A stretch of DNA of 64,000 nucleotides from Anaeramoeba flamelloides (taxonomy: Eukaryota; Metamonada; Anaeramoebidae), in NCBI GenBank assembly GCA_027625915.1, contig JANTQA010000036.1, positions 7,957,001 through 8,021,000 on the forward strand, in the 5' to 3' direction. The notes under the pieces were generated by a model, which did not search any database, had not been told where the DNA came from, and was given only the letters and a program-made list of their open reading frames with translations. Below are positions 11,506 to 24,254 of the stretch, in pieces. The translations under genes and the position numbers were made by a program. Position 1 is the first letter of the stretch; each line of letters begins with the position of its first letter.

Positions 11506-12014
11506 CTTTCATAATAATTGTCCCATTAAAAATCAAATTTTAAATAAAAATATTTTTAATAATTGAAGTTATCCATTATAATAAAAAAATTTAGATTTTA
11601 ATATTCAATACTATACTCAAGAGAGATTTATTTTTTGTCTAAAAATAAAAGAAAAAAAAATAAAAAAAACTGTTAAAAAAAATTGTGCTCATTTATTTTG
11701 AAAGAAGCATTACATGAAAAATAGACAATTTAAAAAAGTAAAAAAACCCATTTATCGATTCTCCTTCCATTTTAATAACTAAATCTAATCTCTTTTTCAT
11801 ATTTGAAACCAAATTTTGCATTAATACATCTGTTACTTCTTTCCAATTTTTCATTTTCATTTTCCATTTTAACAAAATACTGTTGGAAAAATAAAAAAGA
11901 GAAAAAATGATTTATTTGCAAACTTTTCATTGTGAGAGGAAAAACTTCAAAACGATACAAAAGCAATTCAAAAATCAAATGTGACATGGGTTATTTATTA
12001 TGAAATTTAATTTA
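11498..12014. mobile_element. F1 MITE, copy B, inserted in an (AT)n tract
   Basis: The left TIR starts at 11500 (AACTATCTTTCATAATAATT) directly after a (TA)n microsatellite. The right TIR ends at 12012, with TA at 12013-12014. The body is about 90 percent identical by eye to copies A and C. On the minus strand it carries an open frame (11875-11693) of 60 codons whose product has the core MKMKNWKEVTD. Insertion into TA repeats fits a TA-targeting transposase. Confidence 0.88.
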
Positions 12015-14539
12015 TAAGTGAACCTTAAAAACCCGAATTGAATCTAAATTTGTATAAGGCATTTATCATAAGTTTACCTAAAAAAAAAATCCAATAAATA
12101 AAAAATATAAAAAAAAGGATATTTTTAATTTTTTTATAAACTATTATAAAAAATTAATAAATATTATGAATAAAAATCAATTATTTGTATTAATTTTAAA
12201 AATAAATAAATAAGAAAAGTAATAATTACAATATATTAATATATGATTTTTTTAGAAAAATTTACAAAAACATGACAAAGAATTTAAATTTATTTTATGG
12301 TTAGATTGTATTTGTGCTTTTTGAAAAGATGATAAAAATACAATCTACATTTAAAATACTTTTAGTAACAATACTACCACTTTTAGAAAGATAAAATTAT
12401 TTAATATTTTTGATTTGTAAAACCAAGGATTTTTTGAGGAATAATTTACCAAAATTTCATGAAAATTAATCATATGCATGCAAAGGAAAATAAATAACAG
12501 TTAACCCCGCTATAAAGGTAAAAAATTTGAATGTAGTTATGGTGTAAGAAAATTCCAAACTAAAGTGGATTTTTTTTTTAAAAATTCTTTTTCTTCTAAT
12601 TCAACTTAATAGAATCTGTATTATTTACTCGATTTTATAATTTTTGGTTCATTAATTCTCTTTAACTTTTTTTCCTTTACTCACCACTAAATAAAGAAAT
12701 ATAGAACATGGTGATGATTTATATACAAATCTAATTATATAATCAAAATATTATTATTATTATTTTTTGTTCAAGATACTCATTTCCGATTATTTATCCC
12801 CCCACCTCCAATAAAATAAAATAAAATAAAATAATAAAAAAAAAAAACAAATAATCATCTCAACAATAATTCAATTCAACAATATAAACAAACCCATGAC
12901 CAACTTTAAAGAAATAAATTCCCATTTATATAAGTGTTTGTTTTTTTTTTTTCAAATATATAATCAACTAGAAGATTTAATATTTTTTTTTTTTTTTGGA
13001 TTTTTTGAAGGAAAAACTGAAAAAGAAATTTTAACAACATTTTTTTAGGAGAAAATCCCACTTTTATTAAATTCTGAGACTGTATATTAACAAATAACAT
13101 TAAATATTTATACATATTTTTAAAATACATTAAAAATATATCAAATATTAAATCTAATCTGATCCAGAAAAAAATTTACCATCTATTTTATTTATAATTA
13201 ATTATTCAATTCCTTGAAATATTATTGTTTGGACAATATTCTTTTTTCAATTATTAAGATTAGAAATAATCAAATATTGTTATTCGAAATAAGTTTTTTT
13301 GATTATTTTATGGATTATTTTTCATTACAATAATTAATATGAATTGATTTTATTTCCTTGGGTGGGAATATAAAAAATAATTAGTAAAATAAGAATACAC
13401 TTTATTTGCACTTTCGGTATTTAAGTTATTACTAAATAATTGGGATATTGAAGATTCTGTCAAGAATAATTTTTAAAAATAATAAAATAAAAATGTATTT
13501 ATTTATAATTTTAAGTTACTTTTAAAGTTTTTAAATAATTATTTTGTGAGAAAAATTTTCAATTTAATGGTTTGGTTGTTTTTCTCTTATTTTTTTTATA
13601 TAAAAAGAAAAAATTGATTTGAAACTTACTTTTGTATCAAAAAATTATCTTTTTTAAACTTTAAAATAATATTGTAGTTTTCCAATAAAAATATATTTTA
13701 TATCAGGTATTATTGAACTTAGTGGGTGTTATTTTTAAAGAGATTTTATACACAACCTCCAAAGACAGGGAGATTATTTTTTTATTCCAAAGTCAATAAT
13801 TTTTGGAATATATTGGAAATAATTTGTTTTTTAAACTTTTCAAAAATGAAAAAATGGTTAAAAATCCTAAAAAATAGTAATAACTTTTTGAAAAAAGGAT
13901 AAAGCAAGTCAGGTATAATGAAAATTAAATTTTGGCTTCATTTTTCAATTTTTAGTTACTGTAATTTTCTTTGGCTTGGTGCTAATAAATTTAAAAGTGA
14001 TTTTCTAAAATAAAACAACACATAAGAGGGTAAATACCTTTAACACAATTTGCAGTGATACTTTTATACGAACAAGAATTTCCCAAAAGATTTTTTTACC
14101 AACTAAATGAATATTTTAATAAATATGGATGTAGAATATTTCCGAGTATAATATATTTTCATATTAAATAAATAACTGGAAAAATAAAAAAAATGAAAAA
14201 ATTAATCCAAAAAAAAATAAATAAAAATCATTTATTTCTTGATCTTATCTGTAAAATTTACGAAACAATGACTTTTTGATAATTGGATTTTTTTTTTATT
14301 TTTAAATCAACAATTTTTCTTTTCAAAATTTTGATAAACAAATCACTTTTTTTTCAAAAAAAATTTTTCAAAATGAATTTTAAAAATCCTATTTTCATTT
14401 AATTCATCCAATTATAATTTTATTTCAATAAAATCAGATATTTTGTCAATTCCTCCTACGAAATTGAGATTTATTTGATGTATTTGTTTAATTTGGGAAT
14501 TTTTGATTTTTATTTTAATTTGAAAAACTAAAAATAATT
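12015..14539. other. AT-rich gene-free stretch
   Basis: No gene is supported in these 2.5 kb. The minus-strand frame at 12906-13130 is low-complexity (Lys/Phe runs). A short C-rich patch at 12795-12815 precedes an (AAAAT)n run. Nothing else stands out. Confidence 0.45.
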
Positions 14540-15265
14540 TTGAATCTGATTGAAATTTTTTTCATATTTTTTCTTTTTATTTTGAGTTGAATTGTCTGTA
14601 GTTGTTTTTATGGTTTTGGGAATTACATCACTTTCTATTAATCTTTTGAAATTTTATTCTTTGTTTTTTTGTAAGTTTAATTAATTTATTTTTTTAAAAA
14701 CAATCAATGCTGAAAGCAAATTTTTAAAAAAATGTTTTGTAACTTTATAATAAATAACAATAGGTAAGATTACGAAGATTATAAATTGTATAGATTCATA
14801 CAAATTAAGAAGATTAATAAAACAAAATTTTGAAAATAGGTTTTTATCGATTTTTTTATTTTCATTTCTTGATTTCAACAAATTTATCTCTAACTGTGAT
14901 CTTTCTTGCTAGAGTATTCTAAAAAAAAAAAATATTTGTTTAAAAATATACACATTCTCAAGTTTATTATTTTGTTTTGTTCATTGTTTGGTTAATTTCA
15001 AGCATTCCCATAAACACATTTCGAGATCCAAAACCAAATTTAATAAAACCAAAAATTCAATCAAAAAAAAATTCAAAAAATCGAAAAATGAAAAATTCAA
15101 CTCTAAATTATTTCCTTTCTTTTCAAAAATCGAGCTGTGAATGGTATTTTGATTTCAAAGTTTCAATATCCCATGACACTCAAAAATCATTTTTTCAGTA
15201 ATATTTATTCAATTAAAAATATTTCAAAAAGGTAAAGTGTACCTACTTCCTTAACTAAAGTATTA
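14540..15265. repeat. F2 dispersed element, copy 1
   Basis: It aligns in order with about 41890-42870 and, for its last third, with about 55000-55280. Shared blocks include 'TGAATCTGATTGAAATTTT', the paired 'AAACCAAATTTAATAAAACC', 'TTCAAAAAATCGAAAAATGA', 'CACTCAAAAATCA' and 'CTACTTCCTTAA'. A short plus-strand frame at 14977-15201 is probably a by-product. TIRs were not resolved, so ends are approximate. Confidence 0.55.
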
Positions 15266-15448
15266 AAAATAAAAATTAATAAAGTAAAAAATAAAATAAA
15301 TATATGAAAAAATATTAATTTTTTTATAAATGAAAAATTTCTCGTAAATCAATGGAATTTTTAAAAAAAATCAAAAAGAAAAAATAAAAATCAAAAATAA
15401 AATAAAATAAAAAAATATAAAGAAAATAAAAAAAAAAAAAACAAGAAA

Positions 15449-17513
15449 TTAATAATTTTTTGATCCTAAACATTGCTTGACGTGGCTAAAAAATGATTTA
15501 GTATTTAACATCGATGTACCGCCAATAATCACATTCAAACCTGTTTGTTGTTTATTATAACTGTCAACAAATTTAGCTTCTTCATAGGTTACTCCGCCGA
15601 CTACAAATATGATCAAATTTGAAATTTGCCCGACTAAATTGATGTTTCCGACATTAGGGTAATAGTTGCTATTGAGCTTGCTTTTGGCGACTCTTTCTAT
15701 CAGTTGATGTATGAGGGGCACGTGCTGGATATAGACATTATCCACGTCTTTCAAGGATCGTTTAATCACTCTACTTGCGGATGAGAAAATATTTTTATTA
15801 TTGAACAGATCTTCGCCCTTCCCTCTTTTCTCTATTCCGGCATATTTGATGATTCTATCAACAATTTTTATTTTGGAGTTGCTGATCCCACGGTTGACCA
15901 GCGCCTCTTTGATTTCGTTTATTGAATTGCTGGAATGCTTTTCATAACGCAGAGCATACAGGCAGGCCAGCCTTAGGCAATCGGTAACTGTTATTTTTGT
16001 GTTTTGGATGCATTCCAAGATTTCCTGAAGATGCTTTTTATGCGTTTCATTGACCGCAAGGCTTTGCTCCAATTCTGAAACCACAAAGATCGATCGTTTG
16101 CGGATAATTTTGGAAATTTGGTCAACAATTGCAACATGCTTTGAGACGCTACCAGACAATTTTTTAAATTCTGGGTAATTTGCAATAAACTTTTTCATTT
16201 CGTCAATTGAGCGAATGTTCTGATTAACCTTAGTGCGCGTACTAAATTGCTGAACAAGCTTGGTTAATTTGTCGCCAAGATCGCCAAAATCAGAAAACAT
16301 GGTCTCGGCAAAGAATTGGTCTTGTGATTGAGACAAGACAGTGGCGCCTTTGCCTGTCTTTAAAGCATTTTTTTTTGGTTTTTTTTTTTTGTTCTCGATC
16401 TTTTTTAATTGGATGACTCCCGATTGCTTTCCTTTTTCGTTTTCATTCTCCATTTCAATCTCAAAGTCCTCCTCAGACTCCTCCTCCTCTTCCTCGTCAT
16501 CATCACCGATGTTTGTACCGATATATACCAAATTATTTTCAATACCGAAATACTCATGAACCATTGATTGGTACGTCCACTGATTCAATAAAGGCGTCAA
16601 AGGATCGGACCGACGATCTATAATTAGCAGCAATGGTTCTGTTTCCTGTCTCCGGTAATAAAACAGTTCCTTTTCTTGGTTAATGACTTTTTTGACTTTC
16701 TTTGCAATTCTTTCAGTCAGCGGCATATCAGCCTGATAGCGGATAATTGGCTTTTTCTTTAACGACAAACAAACAGAAATCAACCCGCTCGTTATTCGGT
16801 CAAACAATTGTGTGTCCCATTTGGGCTCAATTAAATTGGAGATGTTTGGCATGGAAAACTCGAAAAGATCTTTGTTAATAACATAATAGTCCGCATAAAA
16901 TTCATGCACTTGTCGAACAACACCTAATTTGTCAGACTTTGCGAGCCCTGTTAAATACGTTTCATAAAGTGTATTTGAAAAAAATAAGTAATAGTCGCTA
17001 TACTTTGGTTTGGTTAATTCAACCCCTAAAGACTCGAAATTTTCTTCAATTGGTCTTACAAAGACTATCGCTTTTAAATGTAACATTTCTTTACGGGTTG
17101 TTTTGTTCAATTTCTCAATAAGAAAGATCTTTTTAATTTTTTTTTTTTTATTTATTATTTTGTTTTTGTTTTTTGTTGTGTTGTTGTTGTTTTTGGAAAA
17201 GAAGAAAAATATAATCAAAATCAGTCAAATAAGAAAGAACAGTAAAAAGTAATTGTTGTTTGTTATTGTTTTTTGAGTCACGTTCGAAGGTTGTTTTTGT
17301 TTTTTGAATTATTTGTGTTTGACCAAAAACACCCAGAAAATTAAAAACAAAGAAAAAAAAGTGAGATCATACTTCTTTTTCTAAGAGTTCAGATTGGGAA
17401 AAGACAAGTGAAATCATGGTTGTTGTTTCTTTGTCAAGTAAAAGAACTTTTGGTCCCATAACACACTCCGTCATATTATTAATATAATGCTTGATCGATT
17501 CATAAACATTCAT
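15449..17513 (-). CDS. VPS45: VPS45, Sec1/Munc18-family vesicle fusion protein
   Basis: Two exons, 17513-17373 and 17128-15449, are joined in phase 0 across a 244-nt intron (GTATGA..AAAAAG), giving 606 residues; human VPS45 has 570. Exon 1 reads MNVYESIKHYI...GPKVLLLDKETT, matching the family start, and the junction gives ..LLEKE/IFLIEKL as in VPS45 orthologues. Other hallmarks are HLKAIVFVRP, PLLLIIDRRSDPLTPLLNQW (about 212-231), SGSVSKHVAIVDQ, LRYEKHSSNS and the C-terminal FVVGGVTYEEA and GGTSMLNTKSF. VPS45 binds Tlg2/syntaxin-16-type SNAREs and drives fusion at the trans-Golgi and endosomes. Unusual is a charged insert at about 254-310: a run of Asp/Glu followed by a Lys-rich stretch, where orthologues have a short linker. 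Taking only the long frame would give a false N-terminus made of intron. Confidence 0.97.
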
Positions 17514-20378
17514 TTTTGTTTTTTGTTTTTGTTTTTCTTTTGTTATAAAAAATGTAAAACTTTAAAAAATGATTTGAATAATTGGAAAACAAAGTGTACC
17601 TGAGATCCTAAAAAAGAGTGTGGGACTTTTTTTCAGTCAAAAAATATATTTGGCCATTCGTTAGAAATTTATTTTTGAACACAGCTAATTCTGATTTTTT
17701 TATTTGTTGGCCTGAAGAGGAGTCATTTTCTGAAACCAACGACTAAATGAAAAATTATGGAGTGAGAGAAAACCACTGTCTGTTAGGAGACGTTTCAATA
17801 TTAAGGAGATTTAACTATTCTTTTTACAGACAAGGGAAAAAAGTTCAACAAAGATTAATTGTTTAATAGAAAAGTAAAAATCTCATATTAAAATAGTTCT
17901 TTTACTTATTTTTCCCTTCACTTTAAAACAAAAACCAAGTTTAACTCTTTGGTTGATTATTTAGATTGAAAACAATTTGAAATTTGGAATAACATCAACA
18001 ATTTTTAAGTAAGTTCAATTCTCCAAAGAGTTGATATCTGGTTCTAAACATTTAGTAAAACTAATTTTATTAAAATTTTTTGATTCTCTTATTCATACTA
18101 AAACAGACTTTAAGATTTTAACAATTAGTATTAACCAAGTTTGAACAATTTCAAATTCAGATATTTTATTGATTCTGTCAAAAATAATTAGAATATTATT
18201 TTTAAAATTTTCCTTTTTACTACCTTATTATATTAAAATTGATAAGATAATATATTTCCAATTGATGGTTTTTTTACAGCCAAGTTACAATAAAATGTTT
18301 TTTGGAATAATTACATTAGTATGATACAAAAAAAACAATATAAATATGATAAAAAAGGCTTATATTTATATAAATATTATTTTTTTTTAAAAACATAATG
18401 AAAACCAAATCGAGACCAAAAATCTGGATGATCCAAAAAAATTATTTAATCAAATTTATCTGCATGTGTAAAATATATTTCTTTATAGAAAAAAATCAAT
18501 GTTTTGTATTAAATTTTTAATTCTTTTTTTCTTTTTCAAATGATATTGCTAATTCTTTTTTCAATATCATACCTAATCTAAAACAATTTTGAAGATGAAG
18601 TCCTTTATTTTTTTAATGAAAATTTATATTAGATAATAAATTAGTTTGAATATTTTTGGTAATTGTAATGAAATTTTTTAGAAATTTATAGTTATTTTTT
18701 CATAAAATTTTCTCAAAAAAAAAAAAAAAAAAAAAAGAGTTCATTTCCCACCCAAATATTCAATACAATTATAATTGCATTTGATAAAAAAGGGAAAAAA
18801 TAAAACCATCAATTCTTTTGCTATATATAGAAATATTTATATCAATTCCAGATACATAATTGAATTCAGTGAAAGGTCATTCCGAACATTTATCTAATCT
18901 CATTTCAGTTAATCATTAATTATTTTTAATTATTCAAAACAATAAAAAAAAATAAATAGAATTTTATGACATATAAATACTTGTAATAAATATAGGCTTT
19001 GATAAATATTAAAACCTTAAAAAAGAACACATATATTTATTATTAACAATATAAATGAATAAAAACAATTAATTTGATTCTAAATAAAGAAACTTTAAAT
19101 TAATTTTGAAAAAAATAAAGGTTAAAATATTACAGGGAACTTTACACTCAAATAACTTTTTTTTATTTTATTTTGTTGAATAGAATTTCCCCTTTAAATT
19201 TAAAAAAACAAAATCTTGGACTTAATAATTTTTTTCAACTTTGTCAAAAATTCCATTTTATAGTGATTTAATTGAAATTATACACAAATTTTTTAAAAAT
19301 ATTAACATAATTCTAGAAAAAATTTAGAAAATTAAATAAAAATATTTGATCTTAAGATTCCAAAGTAATTATTTTTTAAAAATAATTTTGTTAAGAAAAA
19401 CAAGAAATAACTAAAATCCTATTATTTGACATTTGAATTGGTAAAATTTCATTTTCAAATTGATTTATTATTTTCTAGAATTTAATTTTTTTTTCTTTTT
19501 AATTTCGCCGAGAATCAAAAATCAAAAACATATTTCTAATCTGTTAATTTTTTAATTAATTAATATAGAATTATTGGGTTTAATTTACATTTTTTTTTAA
19601 ATTATTTTAGATTTCCAATGAATAATTGTGTTTTTTTTTTTCCTTTCAGACAAAATACAAGTAATTTATCATAACATAAAAGTTATAATTTTTAAAAAAA
19701 AATATAATATTATTTTATTAATATAATTATTCTCCGTGTATAGTATTATTCTCTTTACCATATGATTTGTTATTAATCATATAATAGTTTGTAAAAATTT
19801 TAGTTATTTATCATTCTTAATTTGTGAATTAAACATATGTCGATATTATATTAAAGTAAAAAAACAAAACAAACGTTGGTCATTTATAAAATTTTTTTTT
19901 TTCAATGTTTTTTTTATGAAAAAAAAAGAAAACTCCCAACAAAATAAAAATAATCCCCAAAATTTCCAACCTTAACTTATGTTAAATATAATTTTTAAGC
20001 AAGTAATTGGATACAGATACATCTATAATAAAAAAAATGGCGCTGTAAGTTTTAACAATTGGACATTAAACTGTTAGGTTCACTCTTTTTAGTACTCTCA
20101 AGAACATTTTTTACAAGTTTTATTCCTCACTTTTACAAAATAAGACTAAATATTGAATACTGTATAAATTATCAATAAAAGAAAGTTGGGTGATTCAGTC
20201 TGTTGGTGTTTATACTTTTACTATAGTAAGTTCCAAGGTGTTTTTTAAATTAAAAAGAAAAATTGATTTTAACTTTAAAACTTTTTATCCAAATAAAAGC
20301 CAACACAAAAAAAATAAAATAAAAATTTTAAAGTTTATCAAAATGAAAAAATTTATTATTAGTAGATCAAGAGGTTTT
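17514..20378. other. AT-rich intergenic DNA between VPS45 and MPPE1 genes
   Basis: No coding exon or clear repeat family is seen in 2.9 kb. Poly-A at about 18716-18736 and many A/T runs dominate. The plus-strand frame that begins near 20190 is the antisense of the Lys-rich tail of the phosphatase gene. Confidence 0.45.
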
Positions 20379-21683
20379 TTAATCAGCTTTTTTCTTTCTC
20401 CTTTGATTTTTCTTTTTTTGCCGAGACATTTTGGAATTTTTTTTTCTCTTATTTTGTTTTTTATTACCATTTTTTTTTTTTTCATTTTTGCTAGCATTTT
20501 TTACCCTTTCTTTTTCGTTAATCTTTTTTTCCACTTTTTGAGAAATGTTTTCTTTCATTAAAGTAATTAGATTTTTTTGATTTTTTTTTTTTGAAAAAAC
20601 GAATGAAAGCGATAAAATTAAAACCCAAAGAGCAGATAGCAAACATAAAAAGAAAAAAGTAAGGTGTGTGATAAACCCACAATGGGAAACATAAAACCCC
20701 CCATCAGGCAAAATTTCGATGATCAAGAAATGCCCGCCGTATTCCGCAAGCATTGATCGTACTGTTATTTCCTTAAAACGGTTTGAATGAAGGTATTGGC
20801 AACCAACGTGGTCGTGGCCGGACATTATTAATGCGGGATTGATACCCTCTATTAAATGTTTTGAAGTTGATTCAGTGAGCATTGTTTGTTCAATTACTCG
20901 CCCGGTTCGTTCAGAATATTCGATATCAAAGTTATCAGCGCAATTGTTGTCTGGCTTATAAAACGGTAAATGTGAGAACAAAAAAACTGGATGATTGCTT
21001 TCATCACGTTTTCTGATTTTGTTCACCTTGTCAATAACTTTTAAGGGGTTAAGGGCAAGCTCTTGGTGGTATTTAACGCTTTTCATTTTCTTTTCAGAAG
21101 GTTCTACTTCATTATCATTTATTTGTGAAGGTTTGTTGTCGAGAGATAATGTGTCAAGCAAAAGAAAGATCTGCCCTGTTTTCAACTGGAAATATGTGTT
21201 CAGCTTGCCATACTCTTTGATCCACCTCTTATTATTATATCTTCTTCTCTGGTTGCCGTAACCTAGATCATGATTACCAGAAATGTTGTGGATCTTGACC
21301 TCGTTCTTTGATTGTAAAAAAGGTGAAAGGACAACATTTAGTTTCTGTTTTAGTTTTTGAAAATCTTCTTCACCACTATTTTCAGACCAAAACTGATCGC
21401 CTAACATGACCAAATGACTTGGTTTGAAATATTTTGCAATGTTTTTCATAATTAAATGGTAATAAAAGACATTAAATTTTTCATTGAATTCTTGGTATTT
21501 GTTACCAGCACCCCTGAAGCCGCCTTGTTCAATTTGTAAGTCAGCCGCAACAATGATTCGATCAGTTGCCTGCTTTTCTAATTTGGAAGAAGGTACAATG
21601 CCGAAATTTAGAATTAAAATCCAAACAAGAATAAGAAATATTGTGGTGAAGATTTTTAGGAACTGAAAGGAGATTTTCGCCAT
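20379..21683 (-). CDS. MPPE1: Ted1/Cdc1/MPPE1-type ER metallophosphoesterase
   Basis: An intronless 434-residue frame begins at the ATG at 21683. A membrane anchor lies at about 9-30 and a second at about 341-364, with the calcineurin-like phosphoesterase domain between them facing the lumen. Metal-binding motifs are D48-L-Q50, G95-D96-Q, G136-N-H-D139, H238 and G289-H-D-H292. Use of D-x-Q at the first site is typical of the Ted1/Cdc1/MPPE1 group. MPPE1 (PGAP5) and Ted1 remove ethanolamine phosphate from the GPI glycan in the ER so that GPI-anchored proteins can be exported. The cytosolic tail (about 365-434) is almost all Lys/Arg/Asn and ends KKAD, which fits a dilysine KKxx ER-retrieval signal. 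A GPI-anchored surface protein appears to be encoded at 48.4 kb, so the pathway has a client nearby, though no linkage is implied. Confidence 0.87.
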   Translation of the reverse strand: MAKISFQFLKIFTTIFLILVWILILNFGIVPSSKLEKQATDRIIVAADLQIEQGGFRGAGNKYQEFNEKFNVFYYHLIMKNIAKYFKPSHLVMLGDQFWSENSGEEDFQKLKQKLNVVLSPFLQSKNEVKIHNISGNHDLGYGNQRRRYNNKRWIKEYGKLNTYFQLKTGQIFLLLDTLSLDNKPSQINDNEVEPSEKKMKSVKYHQELALNPLKVIDKVNKIRKRDESNHPVFLFSHLPFYKPDNNCADNFDIEYSERTGRVIEQTMLTESTSKHLIEGINPALIMSGHDHVGCQYLHSNRFKEITVRSMLAEYGGHFLIIEILPDGGFYVSHCGFITHLTFFFLCLLSALWVLILSLSFVFSKKKNQKNLITLMKENISQKVEKKINEKERVKNASKNEKKKNGNKKQNKRKKNSKMSRQKKKNQRRKKKAD

Positions 21684-24254
21684 TACACAAGTATGAAAAA
21701 GTAAAAAAATGATTTACTCTTATTTGAAAATTTTTCTTAATTCTCTTAAAAGAACAGACTTCTTGAAGACATAAAGTGTTTGAATTCTTAGTACACCTTC
21801 CCTACAAATAGAGTTCATTCAGGAACTTTTAAGGAAACAACACCAGAGCTCATAAATCATCAAAAAAAAAAAACAATTAAGCAAATAAGCCCAATAAGAA
21901 TAATTTAATTTGAAGTAAAAATTTAAGGGGAAAGAACTCTAAACTTATTGAAATTTTGATAGTACAAAACTTTTTGGAAAGAATCAATGCTTTCATTCAT
22001 AATTTATTGTAATTGGCTATATGTGTATTATTTTCTTTTAAATGTATTCAGGTTTAAGGTGGGTGATTTTTCACTTTTTAAAAGCTTTCTCAACAAATTA
22101 GCCATTGAACACTAATTATTAAAATTGTTTGGAAAAATGATTTCTTACTTATTAATTCTTCTTCTATCTTAATATTAAAAAAAAAATCACAAATAGAGTT
22201 TAAAGGCTTTTTTTTGAAATAAATTAAAATTGTAAGTTAAAAAATCCATCTTTCCTCCTATTAGATTATTTAACTTTTGAAGGTAACAACTCTGTTTTAA
22301 AAAAAAAAATAACTATTTCATATTCAAGTATATTGTTGAAATGGATGATTATTTGTTTGATCATAAAATTCACAGGAGCTTTGACAAAAGAAATAAAATA
22401 AAAAGAAAAGAATATAAAATAATTTTATGTACAACCAAACGAAATAAGTGATAGTGTTTTATACCAGTATTTTTTGGTATGTTTGAAATCTTGAAATCAG
22501 AAAAAAAAACTGGAAAAAATAAACAAAAAAATAATTTTCCAAAATAAATAAAAGATAATTAATTTCGTTATTTATTGAATTTTTAGATCTTATTTTTGAT
22601 ATCTAAAATAGAATCAAAAAGATTTTTATTACAAGATTGAGGAGAATATATATATTATTTTTTTTGAATTTTCTAGGGATTCTTGAAGACGATGATTATC
22701 TGATCTTTCAATAATTGTAGACAGTATATTATTGAATTTAAATATAATCATAATTATACAGATTTCAATAAATATAGATTTTGTAATTTCAAAACTTTAA
22801 ACCACAAAATAGTTTAAAAACAAAAAAAAAAATTATATTTAATTTGTAACTCTAAATTGGATTAATTGTGAAAAGAGTAAAGTGTATAGCGAAGCACCCA
22901 GAAGTTGACTTTATTTTCCAGTAATTCCAACTTTTTTGTTCTTATGTCATTCTTAAAATAAATTAAAGATTAACATTTAGAACTAAAAAAAAGAAAAAAA
23001 AAAAAAAATGTAATTGTTTAACTTTAAAAATCAAATTAAAGTTAAAAAGAACCTCTCTTTTAAAAGTATTTGGAATTATTTGATATGTTTGAGGATTTGA
23101 AAGATTCATATATCTCTAACAGTCGGTTTTTTTTTTTATAAAATTATCCATTTTTCTGCTAATATTTGTATAATTAAATATAATATAATTTGATTGTTTT
23201 TTTTTCTTTTTCTTTTGTTTCTTTTATAAATAAATTTCAATAAAATAGATTATAATTTATACCTTCTGTTAAGTTTTTTCTTATTTTTTGTTGTCTATAA
23301 TTTATTTTATTTTGAGAAATCAAAATTATATAAGAAAGAATAGTATAGAAATAATGAATACCTGTAGTTTGAATATTATCCTCTTTTAATTCCAATGGGA
23401 AGTATTTCTAAAATAATAAGATCAAAAATTTATCATTTTTTTAATACTGATGTCTTTTTTTCAGAACTTATATTAGTTTGTACCAATTTTTTTAAGTAAG
23501 TAAAACCTTTTTTTTTTCAATGGGTTATATAAATCAAAAAATATTCTAGTAAATTTAAGAACAAATTCAAAAAATATTTAAAAACATTTTGAAATTGAAA
23601 AACTACAAAAATATAAGAAATAATAACCAAACCAATTAATTAAAAAATCCTATAAAATACTGTTTTACTCTAATAAATAAAGTTTTTTTATAACATGTTA
23701 TAAAGGTGTTATAAATGTATTTAATGTTATATTTATTTCCAAATAACTTATTTAAATTATAACAGTTTGATATTTAGACTTTATGTTTGAAAAAGATTAT
23801 TAATTAATCCTTTAAATTTCTAGAAATCTATTAAAATTTTTGAAATAACATCCATGATCTATTAATTCTAAATTTTAAGGATTCAATATTTGATTTATTT
23901 TTATTGTATTTTTAAAATAAGATTAAAGAATCAATTTTATTTGTTCATAAAAACTCTGAGGTATCACTTAAAGTGCTATTTCAAAATAAAAATCGTTTAA
24001 AAATTTTTCTTTTTTTCTGTTTTTGATCCAAAAATTCAAAGAGAAAAGGATAAGATCTTTTCATTGAAAAATTTATTGAAAAAAATGAACTCTTTTAAAA
24101 ATGATAGCCCACCCTTCCTCAAAATAGCATAAATGTGGTTGTTTATCGAGTTCTATTGAAGATTGTATAAAGAATGACTCTATTACCTTTGAGAAAAAAA
24201 TAGATACGGGTTACTAAATCCGTAACCTTTATCTTGATTAAAAAAAAACAAGTA
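21684..24254. other. AT-rich intergenic DNA with one diverged repeat
   Basis: No gene is supported. Part of it (about 22270-22700) resembles 53030-53320 and is listed as F12. Elsewhere there are homopolymer runs only. The phrase at 22885-22945 is slightly richer in G+C without a coding frame. Confidence 0.4.
22270..22700. repeat. F12 dispersed repeat, copy 1
   Basis: Blocks shared in order with 53030-53320 are 'TATTCAAGTATATTGTTGAA', 'TTATTTGTTTGATCATAAAAT' (split by one mismatch in the other copy), and 'TTTTCTAGGGATTCTTGAAG'. The two copies are strongly diverged and no ends are recognised. Confidence 0.35.

Noticed and set aside
14977-15201. 74-codon plus-strand frame as a host gene
   Set aside because: It falls inside F2; the other F2 copies do not keep the frame.
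20190-20561. Plus-strand frame of 123 codons, Phe-rich and apparently membrane-spanning
   Set aside because: Most of it is the antisense of the Lys-rich tail of the MPPE1-like gene; the apparent membrane segments are poly-Lys codons read backwards.
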